Assembly: GCA_002281555.1 (NCBI GenBank)
Contig: NCGJ01000012.1
Coordinates: 1-64,000 of the forward strand
Reading direction: 5' to 3'
Length of the DNA stretch: 64,000 nucleotides
Origin: Hydrogenophilales bacterium 28-61-23
Lineage (GTDB): Bacteria > Pseudomonadota > Gammaproteobacteria > Burkholderiales > Thiobacillaceae
Shown here one piece after another: positions 37,150 to 46,804 of this stretch. Position 1 is the stretch's first letter. The number at the start of each line of letters is the position of its first letter. The notes beneath the pieces were generated by a model. That model made no database searches and was not told the origin of the DNA. It saw only the letters and a program-made list of their open reading frames with translations. Both the position numbers and the translations under genes were made by a program.

Positions 37150-39069
37150 ATGGGCTGGCGCAGGGGCATCGGTTTTTTGGCTGTTACGGCGGTAATGCTG
37201 GGCATGGTTTTTGCCGCATATGGCCAGGATTGGCCGCTGGAGACTGATGCCGCTCCGGTTCCCTCAGGAGTGCTGCTCGCGGTCGGATTGCTGGCTGCGT
37301 TGCTTACGCTATTGCTTATCGGCTTTATGTTCCTGCGCCAGCGCGCCAGCCACGTCGATGTCAGACGTGAACTCCATTTGACGCGTGTGGTCATGGAGAA
37401 GAGCCCCAATGCCATCCTGATTACCGACGCCGACAATCGCATCCTCGCGGTGAACCATGCCTTCACGCGCATAACCGGCTATACGCCCGAAGATGTCCGG
37501 GGCAAGAATCCCGCGCTGCTGAGTTCAGGGCGTCATGACCAGGCGTTTTATCGAGAGATGTGGCGCAGCCTGCTCCAAAACGGCGCCTGGAGCGGCGAGA
37601 TCTGGGACAAACGCAAGGACGGTTCGCATTACCCGAAGTGGTTGATCATCCATGCCATCCGCAACCCGGAGAGTGGCCGCATCGATAATTTTCTGGCGAT
37701 TTTCAGCGACATCAGTGAGCGCAAGCAGACCGAGGATCGCATCCACCACATGGCGCACCACGATCCGCTCACCGATTTGCCGAATCGATTGTTGCTGAAC
37801 GACCGACTGGAAAATGCGCTGGCGCGGACTCGGCGCGAGGAAACCTGTCTGGCTCTGATGTTCATCGATCTCGACGACTTCAAGCAGATCAACGACAGCC
37901 TGGGCCATGCTGTCGGCGACCGTTTGCTGATCGAGGTCGCCGGGCGTCTGCGCGACGTGGCGCGTGACAGCGATACCGTGTCCCGCCTGGGTGGCGACGA
38001 GTTTGTGATGGTGATGGAGGGGTTCCGGAATACGCGCGATGTCGAATGCATGGCCCGGAAAATCGTCGATACCCTGGATAGCCCGGTGGATGTGGACGAG
38101 CATAGCCTGCATGTCACCGCCAGTGTCGGCGTGGTGGTGGCGCCGGCCGACGGCGAGGACGTCGAGACGCTGATGCGCCATGCCGACATGGCCATGTATT
38201 TCGCCAAGGAACAGGGCAAGAACAACGCCCAGTTCTATGAGCTCGAAATGAATCGCGAGGCGGCGGAACGGCTCGGACTGGGTAGCGCCTTGCGCATGGC
38301 CGTGCGGCGGCAGGAATTGACGGTGCAGTTTCAGCCCATGATCGATCTGGCCAGCGGCCGGGTCGGCGCGGTGGAAGCGCTGCTGCGCTGGCAGCATCCG
38401 GAACAGGGCCACATCTCGCCGGATCGCTTTATTCCGCTCGCCGAGGCGAATGGCAGCATCGTTCCGATCGGCGCCTGGGTATTGGAGGAGTGTTGCCGCA
38501 TGTTGAAAGTCTGGCATGGCATCGGGCTCGAGGACATGCGCATCTGCATCAATCTGTCGCCACGCCAGTTCAGGCATCCCGGCCTGATCGACGATTTCAG
38601 CGCAATACTCGCCGCCGCCGGTCTGGACGCATGCCATTTCGAGCTGGAAGTCACCGAGGGGGCGCTGGCCGAGAAACCGGAACAGGCCACCGAATTGCTG
38701 AACCGCTTCAAGGCGCAGGGATTTTCCATCGCGGTGGACGATTTCGGCACCGGCTATTCCTCGTTGGCCTACCTCAAGATTTTTCCGATCGACCGGTTGA
38801 AAATCGACCGTTCCTTCGTGCGCGACATCGTCACCGACAGCAGCGACCGTGAGATCACCTCCGCGGTCATCGCGTTGGCCCACAACCTGAACATGAGTGT
38901 GGTGGCGGAAGGCGTCGAGAACCAGGAACAGCTCGGATTCCTGCGCCAGCGCGGTTGTGATTGCGTGCAGGGTTTCTACTTCAGCCGTCCGCTGGCGGCC
39001 GAGTACTTGCCCGACTTTGTCAACGCGATGGCGCGGCGGCCTAAGCCTCCCCGTCCAGCAACTGTTTGA
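37150..39069 (+). CDS. Membrane-anchored PAS-GGDEF-EAL protein
   Basis: A 639-residue protein with two N-terminal hydrophobic segments (about 5-25 and 40-62), a PAS domain (about 80-195; SPNAILITDADNRILAVNHA), an intact GGDEF domain (SRLGGDEFVMVME) with an RxxD inhibitory site (RDSD) five residues before it, and an EAL domain ([38 protein letters not shown]). Both c-di-GMP synthesis and breakdown motifs are complete. It lies 19 bases after the chemoreceptor gene, suggesting a shared transcript linking chemotactic and c-di-GMP signals. Its 3' end overlaps tcdA on the other strand by 29 bases. Confidence 0.92.
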   Translation: MGWRRGIGFLAVTAVMLGMVFAAYGQDWPLETDAAPVPSGVLLAVGLLAALLTLLLIGFMFLRQRASHVDVRRELHLTRVVMEKSPNAILITDADNRILAVNHAFTRITGYTPEDVRGKNPALLSSGRHDQAFYREMWRSLLQNGAWSGEIWDKRKDGSHYPKWLIIHAIRNPESGRIDNFLAIFSDISERKQTEDRIHHMAHHDPLTDLPNRLLLNDRLENALARTRREETCLALMFIDLDDFKQINDSLGHAVGDRLLIEVAGRLRDVARDSDTVSRLGGDEFVMVMEGFRNTRDVECMARKIVDTLDSPVDVDEHSLHVTASVGVVVAPADGEDVETLMRHADMAMYFAKEQGKNNAQFYELEMNREAAERLGLGSALRMAVRRQELTVQFQPMIDLASGRVGAVEALLRWQHPEQGHISPDRFIPLAEANGSIVPIGAWVLEECCRMLKVWHGIGLEDMRICINLSPRQFRHPGLIDDFSAILAAAGLDACHFELEVTEGALAEKPEQATELLNRFKAQGFSIAVDDFGTGYSSLAYLKIFPIDRLKIDRSFVRDIVTDSSDREITSAVIALAHNLNMSVVAEGVENQEQLGFLRQRGCDCVQGFYFSRPLAAEYLPDFVNAMARRPKPPRPATV

Positions 39070-39781
39070 TCACCGCGCCAGCCAGCATGACGCCGAACAG
39101 CGGTGGCATGTAGGAAATGGTGCCGTTCACCGCGCGCGCGCGGCCGTGGCTGACTGCCTCGGGCGGCAGCGGCGGAGCGCCGGGTTCGTCGGTCCATACG
39201 CACAGCACGCCGGAGTCGACGCCGCGTTTGCGCAGGCGTTTGCGCACGATGCGCGCCAGCTTGTCCACCTCGGTTGCATCAATGTCGGTCACCCGCGCGC
39301 GGGTGACATCGAGCTTGTTGCCGGCGCCCATGCTGGCGGCGACCGGCAGGCCGCGTTCGCGCGCGGCGACGATCAGGGCGACCTTGCAGTTGAGCGAGTC
39401 GATGCAGTCGATGACGTAGTCGACATCCGCCGGCAGCAGGCCGGGGATGTTGTCCGGAGTCAGGAAATCGGTCAGCACGGTCAGTTGGCAGGCCGGGTTG
39501 ATGTCGCGGATGCGCGCCGCCATCACCGCCGCCTTCGATAGCCCGACCGTCGACAGCAGCGCGGGCAGTTGCCGGTTGATGTTGGAGGTGGCGACAACGT
39601 CCATATCGACCAGAGTCAGCCGGCCGATACCGGCGCGCGCGAGCATTTCGGCGCACCAGGAGCCGACGCCGCCCAGCCCGGCCAGAAAGACATGTTTGCC
39701 GGCGAGTTTCTCCAAACCGGCCGCGCCGATCAGGATTTCGGCGCGTTCGAATTGAGGCGCTATTGTTGGCAACCCCGTCAT
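39041..39781 (-). CDS. tcdA: tRNA threonylcarbamoyladenosine dehydratase
   Basis: A 246-residue ThiF/E1-like protein with the ATP-binding motif [33 protein letters not shown] and the segment [16 protein letters not shown]. It cyclises t6A to ct6A at tRNA position 37. The absence of zinc-binding CxxC pairs agrees with TcdA (CsdL) rather than ThiF or MoeB. The start overlaps the ubiA stop by four bases, so it is the last gene of ubiC-ubiA-tcdA. Confidence 0.92.
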   Translation of the reverse strand: MTGLPTIAPQFERAEILIGAAGLEKLAGKHVFLAGLGGVGSWCAEMLARAGIGRLTLVDMDVVATSNINRQLPALLSTVGLSKAAVMAARIRDINPACQLTVLTDFLTPDNIPGLLPADVDYVIDCIDSLNCKVALIVAARERGLPVAASMGAGNKLDVTRARVTDIDATEVDKLARIVRKRLRKRGVDSGVLCVWTDEPGAPPLPPEAVSHGRARAVNGTISYMPPLFGVMLAGAVIKQLLDGEA

Positions 39782-40668
39782 TGGAAGCGGGGCGAAAGAC
39801 CGGCAATCATGCCGGCAAACACCGCCGCGCCGAACCAGTTGTTATGCAGAAAGGCCTTGAAGCAGCGCGCCGGGTCGCGCGCGCGTATCAGCGTGTAGTG
39901 ATAGCCCGCCACGCCGGCCGCGGCGGCTAGGCCGAGGTAATAAGGCCAGTACAGATGCAGTTTCCAGCCGACCAGGCCGAGCAGCGCGAGGGTGATGCCG
40001 TAACAGATCATGACCGCCATGACGTCGTATCGGCCGAAAGTGATGGCGGAAGTCTTGATGCCGATTTTCATGTCGTCGGCGCGGTCGACCATGGCGTATT
40101 CGGTGTCGTAGGCGACCGCCCAGAACACGTTGGCGGCCATCAACAGCCAGGCGATGGGCGGTACGGCATCGAGATGCGCGGCATAGGCCATCGGAATGCC
40201 GAAACCGAATGCGATGCCCAGATAGGCTTGCGGAATGGCGAGGAAACGCTTGGTGTACGGGTAGCTCGCGGCCAGGAAAGCGGCGGCGACGGATAGCTCG
40301 ATCAGCAACAGATTCTTCAGCGGCAGTATCAGCACGAAGGCCGAAAGCGCCAGCGCGGCGGCCAGAATCAGCGCTTCTTTCTCGCTCACCCGGCCGGCGG
40401 CGAGGGGACGGTTTTTGGTGCGTTCGACATGCGGATCGAATTTTCGGTCGGCATAGTCGTTGACCACGCAGCCGGCGGAACGCATCAACACCAGGCCGAT
40501 GACGAATACCCATAGCACGATGAAATCGGGCGACCCGATGCTGGACAGCCACAAGCCCCAAAGCGTCGGCCAGGCTAGCAGCAGGATGCCGATCGGCTTG
40601 TCCAGCCGCATCAGTTTTTCGTATTCGGTCAGGCGTTCTTTGAACGTCAAAGCAGGGCGATTCATCAT
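39778..40668 (-). CDS. ubiA: 4-hydroxybenzoate polyprenyltransferase
   Basis: A 296-residue integral membrane prenyltransferase with both Asp-rich motifs: [20 protein letters not shown] and [17 protein letters not shown], and about eight hydrophobic helices. It joins the isoprenoid tail to 4-hydroxybenzoate in ubiquinone synthesis. It overlaps ubiC upstream and tcdA downstream by four bases each. Confidence 0.96.
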   Translation of the reverse strand: MMNRPALTFKERLTEYEKLMRLDKPIGILLLAWPTLWGLWLSSIGSPDFIVLWVFVIGLVLMRSAGCVVNDYADRKFDPHVERTKNRPLAAGRVSEKEALILAAALALSAFVLILPLKNLLLIELSVAAAFLAASYPYTKRFLAIPQAYLGIAFGFGIPMAYAAHLDAVPPIAWLLMAANVFWAVAYDTEYAMVDRADDMKIGIKTSAITFGRYDVMAVMICYGITLALLGLVGWKLHLYWPYYLGLAAAAGVAGYHYTLIRARDPARCFKAFLHNNWFGAAVFAGMIAGLSPRFQ

Positions 40669-41186
40669 GGTTGGAGGGTTGCCGGGAGGAAGACTTCGGT
40701 TACCAGAATGGGGGAATTATGCAGCGCGAACAAGGAGCGGCGCGCCCATAGCGTGCGCGGAGTCTCCGGTAAATGTCGGGCGGCGGCGCGATACAGCGAA
40801 TGACGCCGGTCAAGGTGCTGGAATTCCAGCGCCTGGCGTTGAATGCGCGGATTGGTGAACAAGGCCGCGCCCAACGGGCGATTGCCCAAACCGGCCAGGC
40901 CCGCCCAAGGCCCGGCCAGGCCGGCGAGGGGAATGACGCTATGGGCGAACACCAGCGGCGTGTCTTTGCTTAGCAGCAGCACTTCCCGAATCATCGCCCG
41001 ACGGCCGGGAAACAGGCCGAGCGCGGCGCATTCATCCAGGTTGGGCCGGCCCGTCGATTGTTTGAGCCGGGCCACGCGAAAGTCCGGGCAGGCCTGCTGC
41101 AAGCGCCGGGTCAGCGAGCCGCGATCGGTCAGCCAGTGACGCCATGCGCCCGCCTGCCATGCCGAAGTCAGCCAGCGAGTTGCCAT
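40665..41186 (-). CDS. ubiC: Chorismate pyruvate-lyase
   Basis: A 173-residue protein matching Ubi[19 protein letters not shown] near the N-terminus, [20 protein letters not shown] in the middle and [20 protein letters not shown] at the end. It converts chorismate to 4-hydroxybenzoate plus pyruvate, supplying UbiA, with whose gene it overlaps by four bases. First gene of the minus-strand unit; upstream lies the 24-base repeat array shared with surA. Confidence 0.93.
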   Translation of the reverse strand: MATRWLTSAWQAGAWRHWLTDRGSLTRRLQQACPDFRVARLKQSTGRPNLDECAALGLFPGRRAMIREVLLLSKDTPLVFAHSVIPLAGLAGPWAGLAGLGNRPLGAALFTNPRIQRQALEFQHLDRRHSLYRAAARHLPETPRTLWARRSLFALHNSPILVTEVFLPATLQP

Positions 41187-41219
41187 GTGTTCATGCGTGT
41201 TTGCAAAAACGCGGATTAT

Positions 41220-41290
41220 CCCGCTTTTACCCCTCGGGACTTTCCTGCTTTTAATGCCCGGGACTTCCCCGCTTTTAGCGCGGGAACTTG
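41220..41290. repeat. 24-base tandem repeat (three units) upstream of purT
   Basis: Units at 41220-41243, 41244-41267 and 41268-41290 of the form CCCGCTTTTAnnCCCGGGAC plus TTT. These are degenerate reverse complements of the surA repeat. Located between the divergent ubiC and purT starts, so the array occupies both upstream regions. Confidence 0.88.
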
Positions 41291-41364
41291 TCGCCCGGCC
41301 AGTTCAGGATCGAGTGCGTTGCGGTAAGCTTCGCGCCGGTCTCTAATCCTTGGATATCCCCGCC

Positions 41365-42570
41365 ATGTTCATCGGTACGCCCCTGTCTCCATCCGCTACC
41401 CGGGTCATGCTTTTAGGCGCCGGCGAGCTGGGCAAGGAAGTCATCATCGCCTTGCAGCGACTGGGTGTCGAAGTGATCGCGGTGGATCGATACGACGGTG
41501 CGCCGGGGCATCAAGTCGCGCATCGCGCGCAAACCATCGACATGACCGACGGCAATGTCCTCGCCCGTCTGATCGATTGTGAAAAGCCGGATTTCGTCGT
41601 GCCCGAGATCGAGGCCATCGCCACCGAAACCCTGCTTGAAATCGAAAAAGCCGGACTCTGCCGGATCATTCCCAGCGCGCGCGCGGCCAATCTCACCATG
41701 AACCGGGAAGGCATCCGCCGATTGGCGGCCGAAGAACTCAAGCTGCCCACTTCGCGCTATGCCTTCGCCGATTCGCTCGAGAGCTTGCGCGCGGCGGTGA
41801 CCGGCATGGACGGTATTGGTTTCCCCTGCATCATCAAACCGGTGATGTCGTCGTCCGGCAAGGGGCAGAGCCGTGTCGAAGGCATGGACGATCTGGGCAC
41901 GGCCTGGGATTACGCCAATGCCGGTGGCCGGGTCAAGAAAGGCCGTGTGATCGTCGAAGGCCTGGTCGATTTCGAGTACGAAATTACCCTGCTGACCGTG
42001 CGCGCGTCGGGCGCCGACGGGACTGTGGAGACGCATTTTTGCGCGCCCATCGGCCACCTCCAGGTCAACGGCGATTATGTCGAAAGCTGGCAGCCGCAGG
42101 CCATGCGCCCGCTGGCTTTGCAACGTGCCCGGGATATCGCCAAAGCGGTCACCGAAAATCTGGGCGGCGTCGGTTTGTTCGGCGTCGAATGTTTCGTGAA
42201 GGGCGATGAGGTCTGGTTTTCCGAAGTCAGCCCGCGCCCGCACGACACCGGCATGGTGACCATGATCAGCCAGAAACAGAGCGAATTCGAACTGCACGCC
42301 CGCGCCATTCTTGGCCTGCCGGTGGATGTTTCCATGCAAACACCGGGCGCGTCTGCGGTGATTTACGGCGCTATCGATGCGGCTGGCGTGCGCTTCGAGG
42401 GGGTCGACGAAGCGTTAAGGGTGCCGGGAACCGATCTGCGTCTGTTCGGCAAGCCGGTTGCTTACACGAATCGGCGCATGGGCGTGGCGTTGGCGGAAGG
42501 CGTTGACGTCGATCAGGCCAGGCAGCGGGCTAAAACAGCCGCGGCACGGGTGAAGCCGGTCGCGGGCTGA
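41365..42570 (+). CDS. purT: Formate-dependent phosphoribosylglycinamide formyltransferase
   Basis: A 401-residue ATP-grasp enzyme: [20 protein letters not shown] at the N-terminus, [17 protein letters not shown] (ATP-grasp loop) and [16 protein letters not shown]. It makes formyl-GAR from GAR, formate and ATP without folate. The ATG at 41365 is preferred to a TTG at 41350; neither has a strong ribosome site. The upstream region is filled by the 24-base repeats. Confidence 0.96.
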   Translation: MFIGTPLSPSATRVMLLGAGELGKEVIIALQRLGVEVIAVDRYDGAPGHQVAHRAQTIDMTDGNVLARLIDCEKPDFVVPEIEAIATETLLEIEKAGLCRIIPSARAANLTMNREGIRRLAAEELKLPTSRYAFADSLESLRAAVTGMDGIGFPCIIKPVMSSSGKGQSRVEGMDDLGTAWDYANAGGRVKKGRVIVEGLVDFEYEITLLTVRASGADGTVETHFCAPIGHLQVNGDYVESWQPQAMRPLALQRARDIAKAVTENLGGVGLFGVECFVKGDEVWFSEVSPRPHDTGMVTMISQKQSEFELHARAILGLPVDVSMQTPGASAVIYGAIDAAGVRFEGVDEALRVPGTDLRLFGKPVAYTNRRMGVALAEGVDVDQARQRAKTAAARVKPVAG

Positions 42571-42594
42571 TTTTCATGGATGACCCGTTGCCGG

Positions 42595-42629
42595 CCCCGA
42601 CCTCGATCGCTTGCGGATCAAGGTCGGGG
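42595..42629. terminator. Hairpin between purT and the converging gene
   Basis: CCCCGACCT (42595-42603) and AGGTCGGGG (42621-42629) form a nine-base stem, with extra GATC pairing inside. No T-run follows on either strand, so intrinsic termination is only probable. Confidence 0.5.
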
Positions 42630-42637
42630 TAGAAGTA

Positions 42638-43678
42638 TCAGGAACAGACCTGCTGCAAGTTGAAAGAGAGCAGGTTTGTTTTGTTGAGACCGTCAAAGCC
42701 GAAATTGATCGCCTCATGCAAGAGTTTCATCGGCGGCGGGGTGATGCCGATCAGTTCGGTCGGGCATTTGAAGTTGATCACCACCAGAGGTTTCTCACCG
42801 GTCGGATAGACCTTTTTGATGGTGGGCAAGATGTTGGCATCGCCGGTCAAGGGCAACATCATCTTCAGGCCGCTTAAAAACCCACCCACCGAATTCGATC
42901 TATCCGCGCTCACGCCTTGCATCGGGCTTGCCATCGATGCCGGGGCAGAATTGCCGAATTGCGGCAGCGAGGGCAAATAGGCTTTCAGGCTGTTGCCGAC
43001 TTCGCTGGCCAGTTTGCCCGGATCCTGGGGCGCATAGGCGGGCTGCGAATAGGCGAGGTAGGGGTTCTTGTAGCCCGCCGTCGCCATGTTCCATGGTTGA
43101 TAAGCGGCAACCGGCGCTGTGGCTTCGTTTGCGGCAACCGGGGCGGCTTGTGCATAACTTGGCGGCACAAGACTGGGTAGTGTGGCAGGGACTGGAGCGG
43201 GCGCCGGCGCCGTGGCAATGGGGGCGCTATTTGTCGGCTCGGCGGGCGAAATGGCCGGTGTCGAAACGGTAGGCGCGCTGGCGACGGGGGCGACAGGCGC
43301 GGGAGCGACCTTGTTAACCGCCTGATTTTCGATCAGCGTTTTTGCCGCCAAGGGCAGAATCGCGGCAGGCTGGTTGGCGAAGTAGGGGTTGATCGTTGCC
43401 GCGCTGGCCGCGGCCGGAGCGAACTTCAGGCTGTCGGCGCTGGCCAGTTTCATCGGAGCCATCTTAAGCGATGTTTTGACATCGCCAGCCTTGCTCCGGG
43501 ACGTCTTGGCTTTGGCTGTATTAGCTTTGGCTGTTTGCGCTTTGGCCGACTTGGCTTTGACGCTAGCCGTATTGATTCGTTTTGCCTGTGTTTCCGCTGC
43601 GCTCCAGGCTACATCGATGTTGAGCAGTGACAGGGAAGCAATGATGAAAAAGCTGAAGATCAAGGGCGAGCGGTTCAT
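42638..43678 (-). CDS. Unknown secreted protein with Ala/Lys and Pro-rich low-complexity regions
   Basis: A 346-residue protein that I do not recognise. A signal peptide (about 1-27, ending VAWSAA) is followed by a Lys/Ala repeat (about 33-62, AKSAKAQTAKANTAKAKTSR), a long Ala/Pro/Val/Thr-rich linker (about 115-190), two NPY motifs (NPYFANQP, NPYLAYSQP) and a compact C-terminal segment (about 285-346) with two cysteines in NFKCPTELIGI and NLQQVCS. The basic repeat could bind an anionic polymer and the linker could span the wall; the C-terminal part looks like the folded domain. Monocistronic, with no functional context from its neighbours. Confidence 0.7.
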   Translation of the reverse strand: MNRSPLIFSFFIIASLSLLNIDVAWSAAETQAKRINTASVKAKSAKAQTAKANTAKAKTSRSKAGDVKTSLKMAPMKLASADSLKFAPAAASAATINPYFANQPAAILPLAAKTLIENQAVNKVAPAPVAPVASAPTVSTPAISPAEPTNSAPIATAPAPAPVPATLPSLVPPSYAQAAPVAANEATAPVAAYQPWNMATAGYKNPYLAYSQPAYAPQDPGKLASEVGNSLKAYLPSLPQFGNSAPASMASPMQGVSADRSNSVGGFLSGLKMMLPLTGDANILPTIKKVYPTGEKPLVVINFKCPTELIGITPPPMKLLHEAINFGFDGLNKTNLLSFNLQQVCS

Positions 43679-43872
43679 TCTGGCGGCCTATTAGAGATAG
43701 GCGTCGCAACGCCTTAAGGTTGTCAAACTAACCATCCGGAAACGCAGAGTCAACAAACCCATACTTAAGTAGTAGGAATGGCTGTGTTTTCTGTGTCGAT
43801 AATACTCATCTGGCCGTTATTCTTACTTTCAAATCACCAGACAAATTGCAGCGCCGCGATGCGTCCGAGGGC

Positions 43873-45015
43873 ATGTCGAGACCGAACTTGAAGGAGAGCC
43901 TGTTGAGCGCCAGCCTGGAAGGCCGCATAGACATCGAGCTGACGCCGCGTGGCGGCGCGGTAAACGATGTGGCGATTCGATCATCGCGGCCGCATCTCGC
44001 CCAGCGGCTGATGGCGGGCTCAACTGCACAGGTTGCCGCCGAGCGGGCCGGCCTGATGTTCAGCTTGTGCGGGAAAGCGCAGCGCGTCGCCGCCGAGACG
44101 GCCTGTGAAGCGGCGCAAGGCATCCAGCCCGATGTGCTTGTCCACGCCGCGCGCGAACAACGCGTGCTGATCGAACTGGCGCAAGAGCATGCCTGGCACC
44201 TGTTGTTGAACTGGCCGCGCCAGACCGCTATCCCGCCCGACATGGCCAGTCTGCTAGCCCTGCGCCAGGCCAGCGCTCTCATTGCGGGTGCGGCCGATCC
44301 AACCCGCTTTATCGAAACACTGGAAGGTTTGCTGCGCGATGTTTTTCTGGGCGAACCCGCGCCGGACTGGCTGGCACGAGACCTGGCGGCTTTCGACGCC
44401 TGGCGTCGACAAGCCGCGACGCTGCCGGCAAAGTTGTTCGGCGCCTGGACGCAGGCGATGGACCACGGCATCAGCCATGCGCCGCTGTTGCCGGCGCTGC
44501 ACCGGCTGGAGGCGGCGCAATGCATGGAACTGGCGCGCCAGGCGCTGGCCAATGAAGGTTTCTGCGCGCGGCCCGAATGGGCCGGCAAACCCGCGGAAAC
44601 CGGCGCGATTGCGCGCATGCATGAACACCCGATGCTGGCGGCCTGGATTGCCCGTCGCGGTCGCGGCGCCGGCGCTCGCCTGTTGGCGCGCTTGCTGGAG
44701 CTGGCCGATATGCCGCGGCGGCTTCGCGACGGCGGTTCTGCTGTAGTTAAGGCATTCCCCCTGGCGGAGAATGTCGGCATGGCGGCGATAGAAACTTCAC
44801 GCGGTTTATTGATTCACGCGCTGCGTCTGGCGCAAGGTCGGGTGGCCGACTACCGCATCGTCGCGCCCACCGAATGGAACTTCCATCCGGCCGGGCCGCT
44901 CGCGCAAGCGCTGGTCAGGCTGCCGGCCGGCGACGATGCGCAAGTGCGCGCCCAGGCGATTTGCCAGTCGCTCGATCCCTGTGTCGCTTTCGATGTGGAA
45001 TATAAGCATGCATGA
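43873..45015 (+). CDS. hupK: HupK/HoxV-type hydrogenase assembly scaffold
   Basis: A 380-residue protein related to the [NiFe]-hydrogenase large subunit but without an active site. The C-terminal part keeps large-subunit features (ETSRGLLIHALRLAQGRV, DYRIVAPTEWNFHPAGPLA) while the nickel motif DPCxxCxxH is reduced to DPCVAFDVE. HoxV/HupK is thought to carry the Fe(CN)2CO group before delivery to the large subunit. The ATG at 43873 is chosen over a TTG at 43846. It overlaps hypA by eight bases and starts the maturation cluster. HupK is usually found with uptake hydrogenases adapted to oxygen, so such an enzyme is expected elsewhere in the genome. Confidence 0.75.
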   Translation: MSRPNLKESLLSASLEGRIDIELTPRGGAVNDVAIRSSRPHLAQRLMAGSTAQVAAERAGLMFSLCGKAQRVAAETACEAAQGIQPDVLVHAAREQRVLIELAQEHAWHLLLNWPRQTAIPPDMASLLALRQASALIAGAADPTRFIETLEGLLRDVFLGEPAPDWLARDLAAFDAWRRQAATLPAKLFGAWTQAMDHGISHAPLLPALHRLEAAQCMELARQALANEGFCARPEWAGKPAETGAIARMHEHPMLAAWIARRGRGAGARLLARLLELADMPRRLRDGGSAVVKAFPLAENVGMAAIETSRGLLIHALRLAQGRVADYRIVAPTEWNFHPAGPLAQALVRLPAGDDAQVRAQAICQSLDPCVAFDVEYKHA

Positions 45016-45349
45016 AATGTCGCTCGCCGAAGGCATCCTGCAGATCGTCGAAGACGCCGCCGCGCGGCAAGGCTTCAAGCGCGTCACCGAAGTGCGCCTG
45101 GAAATCGGCGCGCTGGCCGGCGTCGAAATCGAGGCGCTCGGTTTTTGTCTGGACGTGGTGCTGAAAGACAGCGTCGCCGAGGGCGCGCGCATCGAGTTGG
45201 AAAAAACGCCGGGTACGGGGTATTGCCTCGGCTGCGGCGAAACCGTGCCGGTGAATGCGCTCTACGAAGCCTGTCCGAACTGCGGCGGCTATCAAGTGCA
45301 AGCCACCGGCGGCACGGAAATGCGGGTCAAGGATTTGTTGGTCGAATAA
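45008..45349 (+). CDS. hypA: Hydrogenase nickel-insertion protein HypA
   Basis: A 113-residue protein beginning with the nickel-binding MHEMSLAEGI and carrying the zinc site CLGCGETVPVNALYEACPNC (two CxxC pairs). With HypB it delivers nickel to the hydrogenase large subunit. The start lies within hupK (eight-base overlap) and was chosen because His2 must follow the initiator Met. hypB follows after 15 bases. Confidence 0.96.
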   Translation: MHEMSLAEGILQIVEDAAARQGFKRVTEVRLEIGALAGVEIEALGFCLDVVLKDSVAEGARIELEKTPGTGYCLGCGETVPVNALYEACPNCGGYQVQATGGTEMRVKDLLVE

Positions 45350-45364
45350 CTTCAGGAGTTTTCT

Positions 45365-46324
45365 ATGTGCACTGTTTGCGGCTGCGGCCAGGGCGAAACC
45401 CGGATTGAGGGACATGACGACGAAAATGCGCATGGACACGATCATCCCCATACGCACGAGCCTGGCCATGCTCATAGCCACGCCGATGGCGCTACTCACA
45501 GCCATCCGCACGCCACCCATTTCCACCAACATCAGGGCGACCTGCACTATGGCCTGGGCCCGGCTCACGCCCATGCGCCTGGTCTCAGCCAGGAACGTAT
45601 GGTGCGCATCGAGCAGGACATCCTGGGCAAGAACAACGCCTACGCCGACGGCAACCGCAAACACTTCGCCGAGCACGGCATCTTCGCCGTCAACCTGGTC
45701 TCCAGCCCCGGTTCCGGCAAGACCACGCTGCTGGTGAAAAGCATCGATCTGCTCAAGGACAAGGCGAAAGTGGCGGTGGTGGAAGGCGATCAGCAGACCA
45801 GCAACGACGCCGACCGGATTCGCGCCACTGGTGCCCCGGCGATCCAGGTCAACACCGGCAAGGGCTGCCACCTCGACGCCCACATGGTCGGCCACGCGCT
45901 GGAACGCCTGGCCCTGCCCGACGACAGCCTGCTGATGATCGAAAACGTCGGCAACCTGGTCTGCCCCGCCGCGTTCGACCTGGGCGAAGCCCACAAAGTC
46001 GTCATCCTGTCGGTGACCGAAGGCGAGGACAAGCCGCTGAAATACCCGGACATGTTCAACGCCGCCGACCTGATGCTGCTGAACAAGATCGACCTGCTGC
46101 CTTACCTGAACTTCGATGTCGCCCAGTGCATCGAATACGCCCGCCGCATCAATCCTAAATTGGAGGTGATGCAGGTCTCCGCCACCAGCGGCGCAGGCAT
46201 GGAGGAATGGCTCGCCTGGCTCACCGCCGGTCTGGACGTGGCCATCGCCGCCCGGCAGCAGAACGTGAATTTGCTGAAGAAGCGGATCGCGGAGTTGGAA
46301 GCGCGGTTGGCGGTGAATGGGTAG
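45365..46324 (+). CDS. hypB: Hydrogenase nickel-insertion GTPase HypB
   Basis: A 319-residue GTPase. The N-terminus has the high-affinity nickel motif [11 protein letters not shown] and a His-rich region (about 20-75, many HxH and HxHPH runs) that can store nickel. The G domain has [27 protein letters not shown] and [15 protein letters not shown] precedes the ATG. In most clusters hypF or hypC follows directly; here a foreign-looking orphan gene intervenes. Confidence 0.96.
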   Translation: MCTVCGCGQGETRIEGHDDENAHGHDHPHTHEPGHAHSHADGATHSHPHATHFHQHQGDLHYGLGPAHAHAPGLSQERMVRIEQDILGKNNAYADGNRKHFAEHGIFAVNLVSSPGSGKTTLLVKSIDLLKDKAKVAVVEGDQQTSNDADRIRATGAPAIQVNTGKGCHLDAHMVGHALERLALPDDSLLMIENVGNLVCPAAFDLGEAHKVVILSVTEGEDKPLKYPDMFNAADLMLLNKIDLLPYLNFDVAQCIEYARRINPKLEVMQVSATSGAGMEEWLAWLTAGLDVAIAARQQNVNLLKKRIAELEARLAVNG

Positions 46325-46336
46325 TTGGGCCTATCT

Positions 46337-46804
46337 ATGACGACTGCGGCGATCCTTGAAATTCTGGCGGAAGCAAAGAAACTCGCTCTGCAATATCGCA
46401 CGCTCACAGGAAAGCCCCTCGGCATCACCGGTGAAGTGGCTGAATACGAAGCAGCCCGCATTTTGGGGCTTACCCTTACGCCTGCGAGACAGGCTGGTTA
46501 CGACGCAATTGAAGTCCGCAATGGCCGAGAATTCCAGCTTCAAATCAAAGGCAGATGTGTGCTCGATGGCAGCAAGCCCGGACAGCGGATGGGCTCCATA
46601 GATATCAAGAAGGAATTCGACGCAGTACTACTTGTTCTTCTTGACGGTAACTTCGAGGCCACTGCCATTTATGAAGCATCGCGCGAAGCAGTGATTGATA
46701 CCCTCACAAAACCAGGCTCCAAGTCCCGGAACGAACGTGGTGCGCTCGGCGTTTCCAAGTTCAAGTCCATCGGCCATGTCCGATGGCAACGTGGGGCGCG
46801 GTGA
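46337..46804 (+). CDS. Orphan protein with a possible PD-(D/E)xK-like nuclease core
   Basis: A 155-residue protein with no known role in hydrogenase maturation. Residues about 45-75 read AGYDAIEVRNGREFQLQIKG, where D and QxK fit a restriction-nuclease-like D...(E/Q)xK core; a conserved-looking GSIDIKKEFDAVLLVLLD follows. The assignment is tentative; from memory, similar small proteins are annotated only as domains of unknown function. Two sampled 60-base lines count 48% and 47% GC against 67% in a sampled hypB line, which suggests horizontal gain. It sits between hypB and hypF and is followed at once by a palindromic repeat. Confidence 0.6.
   Translation: MTTAAILEILAEAKKLALQYRTLTGKPLGITGEVAEYEAARILGLTLTPARQAGYDAIEVRNGREFQLQIKGRCVLDGSKPGQRMGSIDIKKEFDAVLLVLLDGNFEATAIYEASREAVIDTLTKPGSKSRNERGALGVSKFKSIGHVRWQRGAR

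Noticed and set aside
43679-43872. Sigma-54 promoter before hupK
   Set aside because: TGGC occurs but without a correctly spaced TTGC element, so the -24/-12 pattern is not met.
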